Positions 34,598-44,170 of a DNA stretch of 64,000 bases are shown piece after piece (positions within the stretch are counted from its first letter, which is position 1; every line of letters starts with the position of its first letter). The position numbers and the translations under genes were made by a program. The notes under the pieces are model-generated. The model was not told the DNA's origin, did not search any database, and saw only the letters and a list, made by a program, of their open reading frames with translations. Where the stretch lies: positions 1,302,001 through 1,366,000 of the forward strand of contig NZ_JNIF01000003.1 in assembly GCF_000702445.1 (NCBI RefSeq), written 5' to 3'. Origin of the DNA: Bryobacter aggregatus MPL3. GTDB taxonomy: Bacteria > Acidobacteriota > Terriglobia > Bryobacterales > Bryobacteraceae.

Positions 34598-35167
34598 TTA
34601 GCGGCTGGGGAGCAGCGACGGATCGTACTTGGAGCCTTTGGACACCTGTACCATCGTGATTCGCATCTTGGTGGGGAAGAACTTCTCGGAGTCTTCACGC
34701 TTGTGGGCGTGGCCTTTGCCGCCGCTGTTGTCCTTGATGACCAGGTCCATCTGCTTGATGCCTTCGGTCCAGACGATCGAATCGTTCTCCCACCAGGAGG
34801 TCATCGGCACATCGAGTTCGTAGACGCCTTTTTCGGTGTAGAGTCCGGTGCCGGTGCAGCCGTAGTTGTTGCCTTTGCCCTGGTTCGGGATGTAGCAGAG
34901 GGTCCAGGTGGTGGGCTCGCTGCCGGCCGGCTTTTCCAGCACTTCAGCCCGAATGTGTACGGTGCCATTGCGATAATCGATCGGGCTGGTCCAATCGCGC
35001 GGACGGTTGGGATTGAGAGCGGCACCTTTGACGTAGTAATGCGATTTGCTCGGCGTCGAATTGTCCGCATCGGCCTTCGTATAGGTAAAGGTGACATCGA
35101 AGAGCGTGAACTGTTCTGCGTAGGCGGCAAAGCTCAAAAACAAGAAGGCCAGTGATCGGAAATTCAT
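34598..35167 (-). CDS. uncharacterised exported protein
   Basis: I do not recognise the family. The 189-residue protein has a signal peptide (NFRSLAFLFLSFAAYAE) and then a single beta-rich domain with motifs HYYVKGAALNPNRPRDW, GTVHIRAEVLEKPAGSEPTT and WWENDSIVWTEGIKQMDLVI. It has two cysteines (TLCYIP and YGCTG) that may pair. The regular alternation of strands suggests an Ig or jelly-roll fold for binding a ligand outside the membrane. It precedes the cytochrome gene on the same strand. Confidence 0.5.
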   Translation of the reverse strand: MNFRSLAFLFLSFAAYAEQFTLFDVTFTYTKADADNSTPSKSHYYVKGAALNPNRPRDWTSPIDYRNGTVHIRAEVLEKPAGSEPTTWTLCYIPNQGKGNNYGCTGTGLYTEKGVYELDVPMTSWWENDSIVWTEGIKQMDLVIKDNSGGKGHAHKREDSEKFFPTKMRITMVQVSKGSKYDPSLLPSR

Positions 35168-35179
35168 CTTGAAACCAGA

Positions 35180-35599
35180 CTACTGGATTGCCAGCAGAAT
35201 GGCGCCCGAGGCAATGAGGGCAGCGCCGGCAATCGTCGCCGGAGTGAGCCGCTCCCCCAGAAAGAGGGCGGCAAAAATGATGACAAAAACAACGCTGAGC
35301 TTGTCGATGGGAGCGACGCGGGAGGCTTCGCCGAGTTGGAGCGCGCGAAAGTAACAGAGCCAGGAAAGGCCGGTCGCAAGCCCTGACAGGACCAGAAAAA
35401 GTAGACTCTTCCGGCTCATCTCAACAACAGAATGGAGAGGCACAGTCGCAAAGGCGATGCCCCAGGCCACCACAAGAATCACTGTAGTGCGCACCGCGGT
35501 CGCGAGGTTGGAATCCACATGCGAGACGCCAATTTTCGCCAGCACCGCCGTCGCCCCGGCAAAGAAGGCAGACAGGAGGGCCCAGAAGATCCAGTTCAT
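35180..35599 (-). CDS. single-domain EamA/DMT family transporter
   Basis: The 139-residue protein has five hydrophobic helices with the EamA signatures WIFWALLSAFFAGATAVLAK and SWLCYFRALQLGEASRVAPI, ending GERLTPATIAGAALIASGA. Most EamA proteins are duplicated (10 helices); single-domain versions of this size probably dimerise like small multidrug transporters. Substrate unknown. Confidence 0.85.
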   Translation of the reverse strand: MNWIFWALLSAFFAGATAVLAKIGVSHVDSNLATAVRTTVILVVAWGIAFATVPLHSVVEMSRKSLLFLVLSGLATGLSWLCYFRALQLGEASRVAPIDKLSVVFVIIFAALFLGERLTPATIAGAALIASGAILLAIQ

Positions 35600-35620
35600 G
35601 CCTCCATTGTCGGCCTTGGG

Positions 35621-35941
35621 CTAACGCGGCGCGAGGCTATAGCCGAAGCCGCGCACCGTCTGCAGAAAGGACTGCGCAACCGGATGCGAAGCCAACTTCA
35701 GGCGGATGCGGCGGATGCAAATATCCACCGCGCGGCCCGAAGGACTGCGAGAGCTTGGCCAGGCAGCCCGCAGAAGCTGATCCCGACTAAAGACAACGTC
35801 CGGATCGGCAAGCAGAGTTTCAAGAAGACGGAACTCAGTCGCGGTCAAACCCACAGGACTACCGTCGACCGTGACCCTTCGCGTCTCACGGGTCAACTGA
35901 ATAGGCCCGTAAGTAAAGATGTGATCGCGAGAACGCTTCAT
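35621..35941 (-). CDS. stand-alone OmpR/PhoB-type winged-helix protein
   Basis: The 106-residue protein is only the DNA-binding effector half of an OmpR response regulator: FTYGPIQLTRETRRVTVDG, the helices LTATEFRLLETLLADPDVVF and SRDQLLRAAWP, recognition helix SGRAVDICIRRIRLKL, and the wing FLQTVRGFGYSLAPR. There is no receiver domain and no space for one upstream. It lies 30 nt after the RND pump gene on the same strand, so it may be co-transcribed with the pump. It is either a constitutive regulator or a truncated one. Confidence 0.8.
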   Translation of the reverse strand: MKRSRDHIFTYGPIQLTRETRRVTVDGSPVGLTATEFRLLETLLADPDVVFSRDQLLRAAWPSSRSPSGRAVDICIRRIRLKLASHPVAQSFLQTVRGFGYSLAPR

Positions 35942-35971
35942 GACGTGGACAGCGGCTCCTTTTCCTAAAGA

Positions 35972-38900
35972 TTATTCCTCGATAGGATCCTGATTGCGAT
36001 AGGCCAGATAGAATCCGGCCGGTACAAGAAAGACGGTACACAGAACAGAAACAGTCAGCCCTCCTAAGAGAGCACGCGCGAGTGGCGCATACGATTCGCT
36101 GCCTTCACCCAACTTCAATGCCATCGGCATCAGACCAATGATGGTGGCCAGCGAAGTCATCAGGACGGGGCGCAGACGCACGCGGCACGCAGTGACAATA
36201 GCATCGCGCACCTTGCGGCCCTCATGACGGAGATGGTGAGCAAACTCGACAATGAGAATGCTGTTAGACATCGCCACACCGGCCAGCATCACCACACCCA
36301 TGAGCGACATGACATTCAGCGTGGTGTCCGAAAGCCAGAGGGTCAGCAGCACGCCGCTGATGCCCGGGGGCAAGGCAAGAAGAATGATAAATGGGTCCAG
36401 GAAGGACCGGAACTGCGCCACCAGAATCAAGTACAGCAGCAGAACAGAGAGCACCAGCCCAATCGCGAAACTACGGAACGAGGCGCGCATCCCCTCCACC
36501 ATTCCGCGCATTGAGACATCAACTCCCTTCGGCAATTTTGTTTTTGCGATCAAGCCATCAATGCGCCCGGCAATGTCGCCCAGATCTTCGCCGCTGGGGC
36601 GAACATAGACGTCGATCACGCGCCGGATCTGGTAGTGATCCACTTCGGTGGGCGCTTCCACCTGTTTCACATTGCTCACCATGTCGAGCCGTGTCGGCTG
36701 CGAGGAGTTGGCGCCGCGCAGCGAGATGGCGCGAAGGTCAATGACGTTCTTCACCTGCTGCTCCGGATATTGAACGCTCAGGAAGTAATTGTTGCCGTTC
36801 TTCGGATCCACCCAGATGCTGGGCGCGATCATCTGGTTGGAGGTGAGCGCCGTGATGACGTTCGTCACAACTTCTTTCTGGCTCAAGCCGAGCTCGCGCG
36901 AGCGGACCCGGTCAATGTCAATCTTCAGCGCGGGCTGATCCAGATCCTGCGGGATGAAGACGTCCGCGACGCCAGGGAACTTGCGGATGCCCTGCGCCAG
37001 TTCTTGCGCGATGGAGTAGTTGGCGGCGAGATTCGATCCGGCAACTTGCAGATTCACCGGCGCGGGCAGGCCCATGTTGACCACCGATTCGACAAGACTT
37101 CCGGAGGCGAAGTAGGGTGTCAGTTGTGGCAACTCCTGCTGCATCGCATGCTTTACGCGTTCGATGTACTCATAGCTGCCGGTACGGTGGCCTTCATTCA
37201 GCGCCACCTGGACAAAGGCCGTATGCATGGCGGCATTGTTCGAATACATCGCGGAGAAGCCAGGATCAATGCCGATGTTCGAAACGATCATGTTCAGATC
37301 GTCCTTCGCAACGACGCGGCGGATGAGATCTTCGAGCTTGCTGATATCCGCTTCGGTCTCCACCAAACGAGTGCCAGACGGCGCTTTCACGCGCATCACA
37401 AACTGCCCGGCATCGGTCTGCGGGAAGAAGGACAAGCCCAGCAACGGGAAGATCAACAAACTCACACCAAAGCAAATCGAGAAGAGCACGAGAGTAGCAA
37501 CAGGCCGCAAGACCACCTGGCTCACCATGCGGTCGTAGACATTGAGGAAGCGATCGAAAATACGATTGAACCACTGGTTGAAGCGCGCGCCGTAGCCCAG
37601 GCGCTTGCCTAGTTCTGCTTCTGCATGCGCAGCACTATGGATGAAGCGGGCACAGAACAGAGGCACCACCGTCATCGCCACGGCATAAGAAGCAAAGAGA
37701 GAAATGACAACGGCGAGAGCGAGCGACGAGAAGAGGAACTTACTCACGCCGTACAACATCGTGACAGGGAAGAAGACAACGACGGTCGTGAGAGTCGCCG
37801 CCAGTACAGGTAAGGCGACCTCACGACCTCCCTGCTCTGCAGCAACAGCGGGTGGATCACCCATCTCGAGATGCCGGTAAATATTCTCGAGAACGACTAC
37901 CGAGTTATCGATGAGCCGCGAAAGGGCAAGAGCCAGACCACCGAGCACCATCGTGTTGATCGAGCTGCCACCGATCTGGAGGACAACGAAGGTTGCCAGT
38001 GCTGAGAGAGGAATTGAGAAGAAGACAGCGAGAGTGGCACGCATGCTGCCAAGGAAAACAAGAATCATCACTGAGGTGAGAAAGAGACCAAGCGCACCTT
38101 CATGCAGCAGCGTCTCGATCGCGGTCTTCACAAACTGCGACTGATCGAAGACCACTTTGCTGACCAGAGAGTCTGGCGTATCCACCAGCTTCTCGATCTT
38201 CTTGCGCACGCCATCGACCACTTCGATTGTGTTCGAGTCGCCGCCCTGCTTGAGCACCGGAAGATAAACCGATCGCTGGCCATTCACGCGGACCGCGTTG
38301 TACTGCAGACTGTAGGCATCCTTCGCTTCGCCAATATCAGACACACGCACCGGAGATCCGCCCACTACTTTCAGAGGCACCTGGTTGATGTCGGCGACGC
38401 TGTTCAGCAAGCTGTTCGTGTAGATGCTGTAGTCGAGGCGCCCCATCTGCACGTCGCCCGCAGGGAGGATGATGTTCGATTCGCCAATCGAACGCACCAC
38501 GTCCATCAGGCTGAGCTGATGCGCTTCGAGCTTGAAGGGATCGGCATAGAGCATGATCTGCCGCGTACGGCCGCCAAAGGGCTGAGGCACTGAAGCGCCG
38601 GGCACTCCAGCAAGCTGGTTGCGGATGTTGTTCTGCGCGATGTCCTTGAGCTGCGTTTCGCTAAGGCCATCGCCTTTCAGAGTGACCAGGCAGACCGGAA
38701 GGCTTGCCGCATCGAACTTCAATACAACTGGCGGCAGCGTCCCTGGAGGCAGGCGGCTCATCTCCGCCATGGCCAGATTCGCGATGGTCGAGACGGCTGC
38801 ATCGGCATTCGTACCCGGTTGGAAATAAACCTTGATCACACTGACCCCGGTGAGCGAGCGCGATTCCATGTGCTCAATGCCGCTACCGAGCGTGAGGAAG

Positions 38901-39100
38901 CGTTCCATGTGGAAGGTGATATTGCTTTCGATCTGTTCCGGCGGCATGCCTGAATAGAAGGTCGCCACGACCACCACGGGAATATTGATCGGTGGGAACA
39001 TGTCCACTGGCATCCGGGACAAACTGACTCCGCCAACGAGCGCAATGATCAGGCAGATGACAACGATGAAGTAGGGCGTCTTGATCGCAAAACGAGACAT
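35972..39100 (-). CDS. RND efflux pump inner-membrane subunit (AcrB/HAE1-like)
   Basis: The 1042-residue protein has the RND plan: helix 1 (YFIVVICLIIALVGGVSLS), a large periplasmic loop, helices 2-7, a second loop and helices 8-12, ending in NQDPIEE. The relay region in helix 4 reads SRLIDNSVVVLENI, so the first aspartate (D398) is kept but the second is asparagine (N399) instead of the D-D pair of AcrB. It works with the MFP and TolC proteins encoded upstream to expel a compound across both membranes. Its class is closer to hydrophobe/drug pumps than to CzcA. Confidence 0.93.
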   Translation of the reverse strand: MSRFAIKTPYFIVVICLIIALVGGVSLSRMPVDMFPPINIPVVVVATFYSGMPPEQIESNITFHMERFLTLGSGIEHMESRSLTGVSVIKVYFQPGTNADAAVSTIANLAMAEMSRLPPGTLPPVVLKFDAASLPVCLVTLKGDGLSETQLKDIAQNNIRNQLAGVPGASVPQPFGGRTRQIMLYADPFKLEAHQLSLMDVVRSIGESNIILPAGDVQMGRLDYSIYTNSLLNSVADINQVPLKVVGGSPVRVSDIGEAKDAYSLQYNAVRVNGQRSVYLPVLKQGGDSNTIEVVDGVRKKIEKLVDTPDSLVSKVVFDQSQFVKTAIETLLHEGALGLFLTSVMILVFLGSMRATLAVFFSIPLSALATFVVLQIGGSSINTMVLGGLALALSRLIDNSVVVLENIYRHLEMGDPPAVAAEQGGREVALPVLAATLTTVVVFFPVTMLYGVSKFLFSSLALAVVISLFASYAVAMTVVPLFCARFIHSAAHAEAELGKRLGYGARFNQWFNRIFDRFLNVYDRMVSQVVLRPVATLVLFSICFGVSLLIFPLLGLSFFPQTDAGQFVMRVKAPSGTRLVETEADISKLEDLIRRVVAKDDLNMIVSNIGIDPGFSAMYSNNAAMHTAFVQVALNEGHRTGSYEYIERVKHAMQQELPQLTPYFASGSLVESVVNMGLPAPVNLQVAGSNLAANYSIAQELAQGIRKFPGVADVFIPQDLDQPALKIDIDRVRSRELGLSQKEVVTNVITALTSNQMIAPSIWVDPKNGNNYFLSVQYPEQQVKNVIDLRAISLRGANSSQPTRLDMVSNVKQVEAPTEVDHYQIRRVIDVYVRPSGEDLGDIAGRIDGLIAKTKLPKGVDVSMRGMVEGMRASFRSFAIGLVLSVLLLYLILVAQFRSFLDPFIILLALPPGISGVLLTLWLSDTTLNVMSLMGVVMLAGVAMSNSILIVEFAHHLRHEGRKVRDAIVTACRVRLRPVLMTSLATIIGLMPMALKLGEGSESYAPLARALLGGLTVSVLCTVFLVPAGFYLAYRNQDPIEE

Positions 39101-39103
39101 GAA

Positions 39104-40318
39104 CTATTTCCCCTGACCCGCGGCAACCAGTTTCGGCTGCACATGATCGCCTTCTTTCACGCCGGAGCGTTGGGCCGTCATCACCTGATCGCCTACTTGC
39201 AGGCCCGACTGTACTTCCGCGTTGTGAGCGTCTTCGATGCCCAGCTTGACGGGAACAATTTTGACGACTCCGCTGCCATCGACAACAAAGACGCGGGTGG
39301 CGGAGGCACTTCGCTCAATCGCTTCAAGCGGCACGGACAGAACTTGCGGGCGTCCTTCGAGGCCCAGCGTCACCTCGGCATACATGCCAGGGACGATGAG
39401 ATTCGATGCATTCGGAACATCCACTTCCGTCAGCATGGTGCGTGTCGCCTGGTCGACCTTCGCGGTGAAACGAGCGACACGCCCTTCAAAACTTCGTGCC
39501 AGGGAGGCAACGCGCACCTCAACCGGGCGTCCTACCTTCACACTCGGCACCATTGACTCAGGAACTGGAAGCCGCAGCCGTAGCAGTCCGTTTTGTGAGA
39601 GCCGGACGAGTGGCATGGCCTGAGTTTGCGACGAAGTACCCGCCTGCACAAGCGATCCGAGATTCGCATAGCGCCGGGTGACGGTGCCGGCAAAGGGCGC
39701 CGTGATCGACACATAGTTCTTCATCGTGCGGACACGCGATTCGTCCGAGCGGGCCACCTGGGCCCGTTGCTGGGCTACACGCAGTTTCGACTTTGCCGAG
39801 GACAGTTGCGCTTGCGCGATCAGTTCGCGCGAGCGAACCTCATCCACTTCCTGCAAGGGAATGAGGCCAGGTTCCCGCTTCGAAAGATCCTGCACGCGGG
39901 TGAAAGAGATGTGAGCAATCTGATAGGCAGATTCACTGCGCGCCAGTTCGTCACGAGCCGCAGCAGTCTCGGCTTCAGCTTGCTCGATGGTTGCGGTTGC
40001 GCGCGATAGGTCATCCTGCATCTCAGGAACTTCAAGGACGGCAATCAACTGGCCGGCCTTCACCTGGTCGCCGATATCGACCTTGATCGATTGGACATAG
40101 CCGGATACCTTCGCCATCAGTTCGACTTCCTGAAAGGGTTCGAACTCCGCGGTCAGGATGGTGGAACGAGACAAGTCCATACGCTGGACGGCGGCGACCG
40201 GAACAATGGGCAGTGCGTTGGCGGCAACTCGCGTAGCGATCTCGTTTTTGCCGCAGGACGACAGGAAAGCAGACAGAGCCAGTGCGGCGGCGGAAAGCGA
40301 AGAGCGGCGAAGAATCAT
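39104..40318 (-). CDS. RND efflux periplasmic adaptor lipoprotein (MFP)
   Basis: The 404-residue protein has a lipoprotein signal with lipobox LSSC near residue 22. The hairpin/lipoyl/beta-barrel order of membrane-fusion proteins follows: VAKVSGYVQSIKVDIGDQVK, AGQLIAVLEVPEMQDDL, a coiled-coil hairpin up to about 190, the second lipoyl half VSITAPFAGTVTRRYANLGS, then the barrel and membrane-proximal domains. It joins the RND subunit to the TolC channel. It starts within the TolC stop (ATGA) and ends 3 nt before the RND start. Confidence 0.93.
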   Translation of the reverse strand: MILRRSSLSAAALALSAFLSSCGKNEIATRVAANALPIVPVAAVQRMDLSRSTILTAEFEPFQEVELMAKVSGYVQSIKVDIGDQVKAGQLIAVLEVPEMQDDLSRATATIEQAEAETAAARDELARSESAYQIAHISFTRVQDLSKREPGLIPLQEVDEVRSRELIAQAQLSSAKSKLRVAQQRAQVARSDESRVRTMKNYVSITAPFAGTVTRRYANLGSLVQAGTSSQTQAMPLVRLSQNGLLRLRLPVPESMVPSVKVGRPVEVRVASLARSFEGRVARFTAKVDQATRTMLTEVDVPNASNLIVPGMYAEVTLGLEGRPQVLSVPLEAIERSASATRVFVVDGSGVVKIVPVKLGIEDAHNAEVQSGLQVGDQVMTAQRSGVKEGDHVQPKLVAAGQGK

Positions 40319-41589
40319 TGGATGTTTCCCGTGGCGAAATTGAGATTGGCAGTGCGGATCAGAAACTCGTAGCGAGCACTGGCGTCCGCAATCTGCGCGG
40401 AGGTTTGCGCAAGTTGCGCCTGGTTCAGTTCAACAATGGTGCCCAGCCCGATCTCATAGCGGCTGCGTGCCAATCGATAGGCGGTATCGGCTTGAGTGAC
40501 CATGCGGGCAGTGACATCGATGCGGCGATAGGCCGTGTTCGCCTGGTACCAGGCAACCCGGACACCGGATGCAATTTGCACGCTCAGATCTTCCGCATCC
40601 TTTGCAGCCGCACTCGCGCGAAGATCGGCTTCCGCGCGGCGCGCATGGAACAGGCCACCATTGAGGAAGGGCAGTGTGACATTGACGCCAGCCGACGCAT
40701 AGCGATTGTGCAGCGGCGCCTGGTGAGCAGGGATGGCGCCCACCACCGCAATGCCGGTAATGGTGGGGTAGCGAAGACGCCGTTCCGCATCGGCAAAGAC
40801 CTGTGCCGAAGTGATGTTGAGCTTTGCCACCGAGAGTTCAGGACGCTGGCTGAGTGCGCTTTGCACGAGCGCAGCGGCATCAGGATTGATCGGAGGAGAG
40901 AGCGGAACGTCCGTTAAGGTATAGGCGTCATCATCTTCATTCCCCATGGCTGCGGAAAGCTGCGCATGAGTTTCGCGAACCGCATTGTCCGCCTGATAGA
41001 GCGCCAGTTCTGCTTCCGCAACGGCAAGTTCAGCAAAAGTTAGATCGAGTGTCGATTTGAGATTGCTCTCTGTGAGCCCGCGCACCTGGCGCAACAAAAG
41101 ACGCCGCGTCTCCAGCGTCGCCTGCGCCACCTGATGAACCGCCTGCGCCCCGAGCGCAGCATAGTAAGCCTGATGAACCTGCAACAGAATCTCTGCTCGG
41201 CGAATGTCGGCCGTTCGCGCCTGCGCCTCGGCACGGAACTTGGCAGACTCGGCAAGCTTCATTGTCCGGCCGAAGTCTGTAATCAATTGCGTGAGCGCCG
41301 CGCCGACGGCGGCCCGGCTGGCAAGCGCCGAAGTCTGCAATGTGCCGGCGGCAAGCGCGGTCCCTTGTTCCGCGCCGGCGCCGGTCGCGTTCAAGGATAG
41401 ATTCGGACCAAAGGCAGCTTTCGCCTGCGTCACGCGCGTGGCTTCCGCTTGTGCCGTCAGGCTGGCGGAGGCGAGCCGCGGATGATGCTGCAGTGCGGCC
41501 TCCGTAGCTTCTTGCAGGGTGAGAGTTCGCGACGGCTGCGCGAATGTGGGAAGAGGAAGCAACAGGAGAAGTGGCAGGAGTCTCCTCAT
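40315..41589 (-). CDS. TolC family outer-membrane efflux protein
   Basis: The 424-residue protein has a signal peptide (LLPLLLLLPLPTFAQP) and two repeats of the OEP fold with long coiled coils: LTLQEATEAALQHHPRLASA, ATRVTQAKAAFGPNLSLNAT and, in the second half, YASAGVNVTLPFLNGGLFHA. It forms the outer-membrane channel for the pump encoded behind it. Its start codon directly follows the DUF190 stop, so the four genes form one tight operon. Confidence 0.92.
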   Translation of the reverse strand: MRRLLPLLLLLPLPTFAQPSRTLTLQEATEAALQHHPRLASASLTAQAEATRVTQAKAAFGPNLSLNATGAGAEQGTALAAGTLQTSALASRAAVGAALTQLITDFGRTMKLAESAKFRAEAQARTADIRRAEILLQVHQAYYAALGAQAVHQVAQATLETRRLLLRQVRGLTESNLKSTLDLTFAELAVAEAELALYQADNAVRETHAQLSAAMGNEDDDAYTLTDVPLSPPINPDAAALVQSALSQRPELSVAKLNITSAQVFADAERRLRYPTITGIAVVGAIPAHQAPLHNRYASAGVNVTLPFLNGGLFHARRAEADLRASAAAKDAEDLSVQIASGVRVAWYQANTAYRRIDVTARMVTQADTAYRLARSRYEIGLGTIVELNQAQLAQTSAQIADASARYEFLIRTANLNFATGNIQ

Positions 41590-41940
41590 CTAGCTCAGGT
41601 CCTCCTGCACAGAAACCTGATAGAGGAAGGTGTCCTGAGTTTCAATCAAGCCGTCGGTCACAATCCGGCCCAACTCCGGGAGGAGTTCCGAGACCCTTTC
41701 CGCGCTTTCAATAAAATCGATGCGCACGGGGAGATGCCCTTCTTCACTTGCTTGCGAAGGGTGCACCTTGTGTACCCGGTGATGCGACCCGAAGCCCGCC
41801 TCTGGCCGAATCAGACTGGCTCCCGACACTCCTTGGTCATAAAGAAAAGCAAAGATCTCCCGGTATAGAAAATCCTTACGGGCAACCGTGTCCTCGTTCA
41901 GGTGAATCGTTACTCGTTGTGCCGGCCCAGCTTTCAACAT
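41590..41940 (-). CDS. DUF190 (PII-like) protein
   Basis: The 116-residue protein has the DUF190 pattern: VTIHLNEDTVARKDFLYREI, the loop YDQGVSGASLIRPEAGFGSH and the final strand PVRIDFIESAERVSELLPEL. DUF190 proteins share the PII ferredoxin-like trimer fold and usually accompany fluoride (CrcB) or cation systems. Here one heads an RND operon, so it may sense a ligand and modulate pump expression or activity. No T-loop tyrosine site is obvious. Confidence 0.85.
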   Translation of the reverse strand: MLKAGPAQRVTIHLNEDTVARKDFLYREIFAFLYDQGVSGASLIRPEAGFGSHHRVHKVHPSQASEEGHLPVRIDFIESAERVSELLPELGRIVTDGLIETQDTFLYQVSVQEDLS

Positions 41941-42074
41941 TTCGCTTTGCTTACCGTTTTACGACTCCTCACCATGGTTCTGTACTGAAGAGTCTCTGAA
42001 CTTTCTCTTACGGCTTTGTCAGAAACAATTCAGGAGCGCGGAGTCGCGGATCGCGGTATATAGGGACAGATAGC

Positions 42075-42755
42075 GTGCAGATCCTCGTTGTGGAAGATGA
42101 ACCGAAACTCGCCGCGGCTCTCAAAGAAGGCCTCGAAGAAGACTTTACCGTTCAGGTGGCGCGCACAGGCGAAGAGGGATTCTTCCTGCTCTATTCCCAA
42201 AGCTTCGACCTGATTGTGATGGATGTGATGCTTCCCGGCCGCGATGGGCTGGAGGTGCTGGCACAACTGCGGCACAACGGAATTCGCGTGCCGGTTCTGT
42301 TGCTCACCGCGCGGGACTCCATCGAAGACCGGGTGCGCGGCCTGGACTGTGGCGCCGACGATTATCTGGTGAAGCCTTTTGCGTTTCCGGAACTACTCGC
42401 CCGCATTCGAGCGCTGCTCCGGCGCAATGGCCCGGACGTGCGAGTCAAGTTGAAGGTCGCCGATCTTGAGATCGACATTGGCAGCCGCACGGTTTATCGC
42501 TCTGGTGTGCAAGTAGAGCTCACCACACGCGAATACGATTTGCTCGAGTATCTACTGCGCAATCAAGGCTCTGTCGTCTCCCGCGAGATGCTGGCGCGAG
42601 ATGTCTGGAAGGAGAGCACACGAGCCACTCCAATCGATAACGTCATTGACGTCCACATTGCCCGCCTGCGCCGGAAGATCGACGAAGGCTATGAACTGAA
42701 GCTGCTCCAGACCGTACGCGGCGTGGGTTTTGTGGTGCGTGAAGGGGCCGCATGA
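42075..42755 (+). CDS. OmpR-family response regulator (CusR-like)
   Basis: The 226-residue protein has a receiver domain with acidic pocket EDE (7-9), phospho-acceptor D50 in LIVMDVMLPG, the LLLTARDS switch and K of LVKPFAF. The effector winged helix follows (TTREYDLLEYLLRNQGSVVS, with DVHIARLRRKID). It matches the heavy-metal (CusR/CopR) branch in overall length and motifs. Translation begins at GTG 42075 after AGGGACA. Its position opposite the RND operon makes that operon the likely target. Confidence 0.92.
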   Translation: MQILVVEDEPKLAAALKEGLEEDFTVQVARTGEEGFFLLYSQSFDLIVMDVMLPGRDGLEVLAQLRHNGIRVPVLLLTARDSIEDRVRGLDCGADDYLVKPFAFPELLARIRALLRRNGPDVRVKLKVADLEIDIGSRTVYRSGVQVELTTREYDLLEYLLRNQGSVVSREMLARDVWKESTRATPIDNVIDVHIARLRRKIDEGYELKLLQTVRGVGFVVREGAA

Positions 42756-44170
42756 TCTCGCCTCGCTGGAGGCACATCCGCACCAAGCTGACGCTGTGGC
42801 ACATGCTCATGCTCGGCGTCATCCTGCTGATCTATTCGGCTAGCGCCTCAGCGTTGTTGCTCCGGCATCTGCGCACGCAACTGGTCCGTCATGCGATTCA
42901 GGATCTGGAGACAGTGGAGGGCTTGTTCTATTTCACCTCCACGGGGCGTCTTGGCTTTCATGAGGATTATCACAACCATCCGGAATCGCGGGAAGTATTG
43001 GAGCGCCTGCTGGAGGTGCGATCTCCCGATGGCGAGGTGCTCTTCCGCAACACCCTGCTCGGCAACCGATCCCTCGGCGACCAGATTCTCCCCCAAGAAG
43101 GCTCCGGTGGATACTCCCCCAGGGAGAAGATCCTCGCCGATGGCACCAAAGTGCAGATTGTCAGCCGCCGTCATCTCATTGCCGGTCAGCCCACCCTGAT
43201 TCGTGTCGCCTACAGTGAAGCGCCCATCTGGCAGCACTTTCGCGAGGAGCTGATGGTGTTGATCATCCCACTTCCGTTTGTCCTGGCGATTGCAGGCGTG
43301 GCGGGTTCCTTTCTGGCGAAACGGGCGCTGCAACCTATGCAGCAGATGGCCAGACGCGCCGAGGAGATCACAGGGGACAGACTGCATTCCAGACTGCCGA
43401 TCAACGAGGCAGATGGCGAACTCGCTGATCTGGCTCGCGTGTTCAACGGCATGCTGGGCAGGCTGGAACAGTCCTTCGAGCAGCTCCGGCGCTTTACTTC
43501 CGACGCCTCGCATGAGTTGCGCACCCCCCTCACAGCCATCCGTAGCGTGGGTGAGGTCGGCCTGCGCAAGGAAGTGACGCCTGCTGAGTATCGCGACATC
43601 ATCGGCAGCATGTTGGAGGAATCGAACCGGCTCACCCGGTTGGTCGATAGCCTGCTCACGATCTCGCGGGCCGATGCCGGGCAACTGGTCTTGCAACCTT
43701 CGACCTTTCCTGCTATCCATCTGGTGCGCGATTGCGCCTCTCTCTTTGAAGTCTTGCTCGAAGAGCGCGGGCAGCATTTTGTAGTGCAAGGGGACGAAAC
43801 GCTACAAGTCTACGGTGACTGGCTTTTGCTGCGGCAGGCCCTCCTCAATGTGATTCACAATGCGATCAAATACTCTCCCAATGGAGGTGAGATTGTCGTG
43901 ACCCTCGGGCATCTCGGCCTGGACCGGATTTCGATTTCCATTGAGGACAGCGGTCCGGGAATTCCGCTGCAGGATCAGGAGAAAGTCTTCGACCGTTTCT
44001 ATCGGGTGGATGGCGCGCGCTCCCGTGAAACTGGCGGCACCGGATTAGGTTTATCGATCACGAAATGGGCGGTCGAATCCAATGGCGGCTCGATCAGCAC
44101 GGTGAACGTGGAAGGCGCGGGCTGTATTTTCCGGATCGAGCTCCCTGGCCAGGCTAAAGCCATTTCTTAA
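42752..44170 (+). CDS. sensor histidine kinase (CusS-like)
   Basis: The 472-residue kinase has membrane helices at about 17-36 and 168-188 with a periplasmic sensor of about 130 residues. A HAMP segment follows (RALQPMQQMARRAEEITGDR), then the H box SDASHELRTPL with H254, N box HNAIKYSPNGG, G1 EDSGPGIP and G2 GGTGLGLSI. It is coupled to the response-regulator gene by an ATGA overlap. The sensor domain has several histidines (FHEDYHNHPE, 69-78) that could bind copper or another metal. Confidence 0.94.
   Translation: MISPRWRHIRTKLTLWHMLMLGVILLIYSASASALLLRHLRTQLVRHAIQDLETVEGLFYFTSTGRLGFHEDYHNHPESREVLERLLEVRSPDGEVLFRNTLLGNRSLGDQILPQEGSGGYSPREKILADGTKVQIVSRRHLIAGQPTLIRVAYSEAPIWQHFREELMVLIIPLPFVLAIAGVAGSFLAKRALQPMQQMARRAEEITGDRLHSRLPINEADGELADLARVFNGMLGRLEQSFEQLRRFTSDASHELRTPLTAIRSVGEVGLRKEVTPAEYRDIIGSMLEESNRLTRLVDSLLTISRADAGQLVLQPSTFPAIHLVRDCASLFEVLLEERGQHFVVQGDETLQVYGDWLLLRQALLNVIHNAIKYSPNGGEIVVTLGHLGLDRISISIEDSGPGIPLQDQEKVFDRFYRVDGARSRETGGTGLGLSITKWAVESNGGSISTVNVEGAGCIFRIELPGQAKAIS

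Noticed and set aside
36635-37612. 325-codon plus-strand frame opposite the RND pump gene
   Set aside because: Shadow of a conserved gene in G+C-rich DNA; repeated stretches of arginine, histidine and aspartate without family resemblance.
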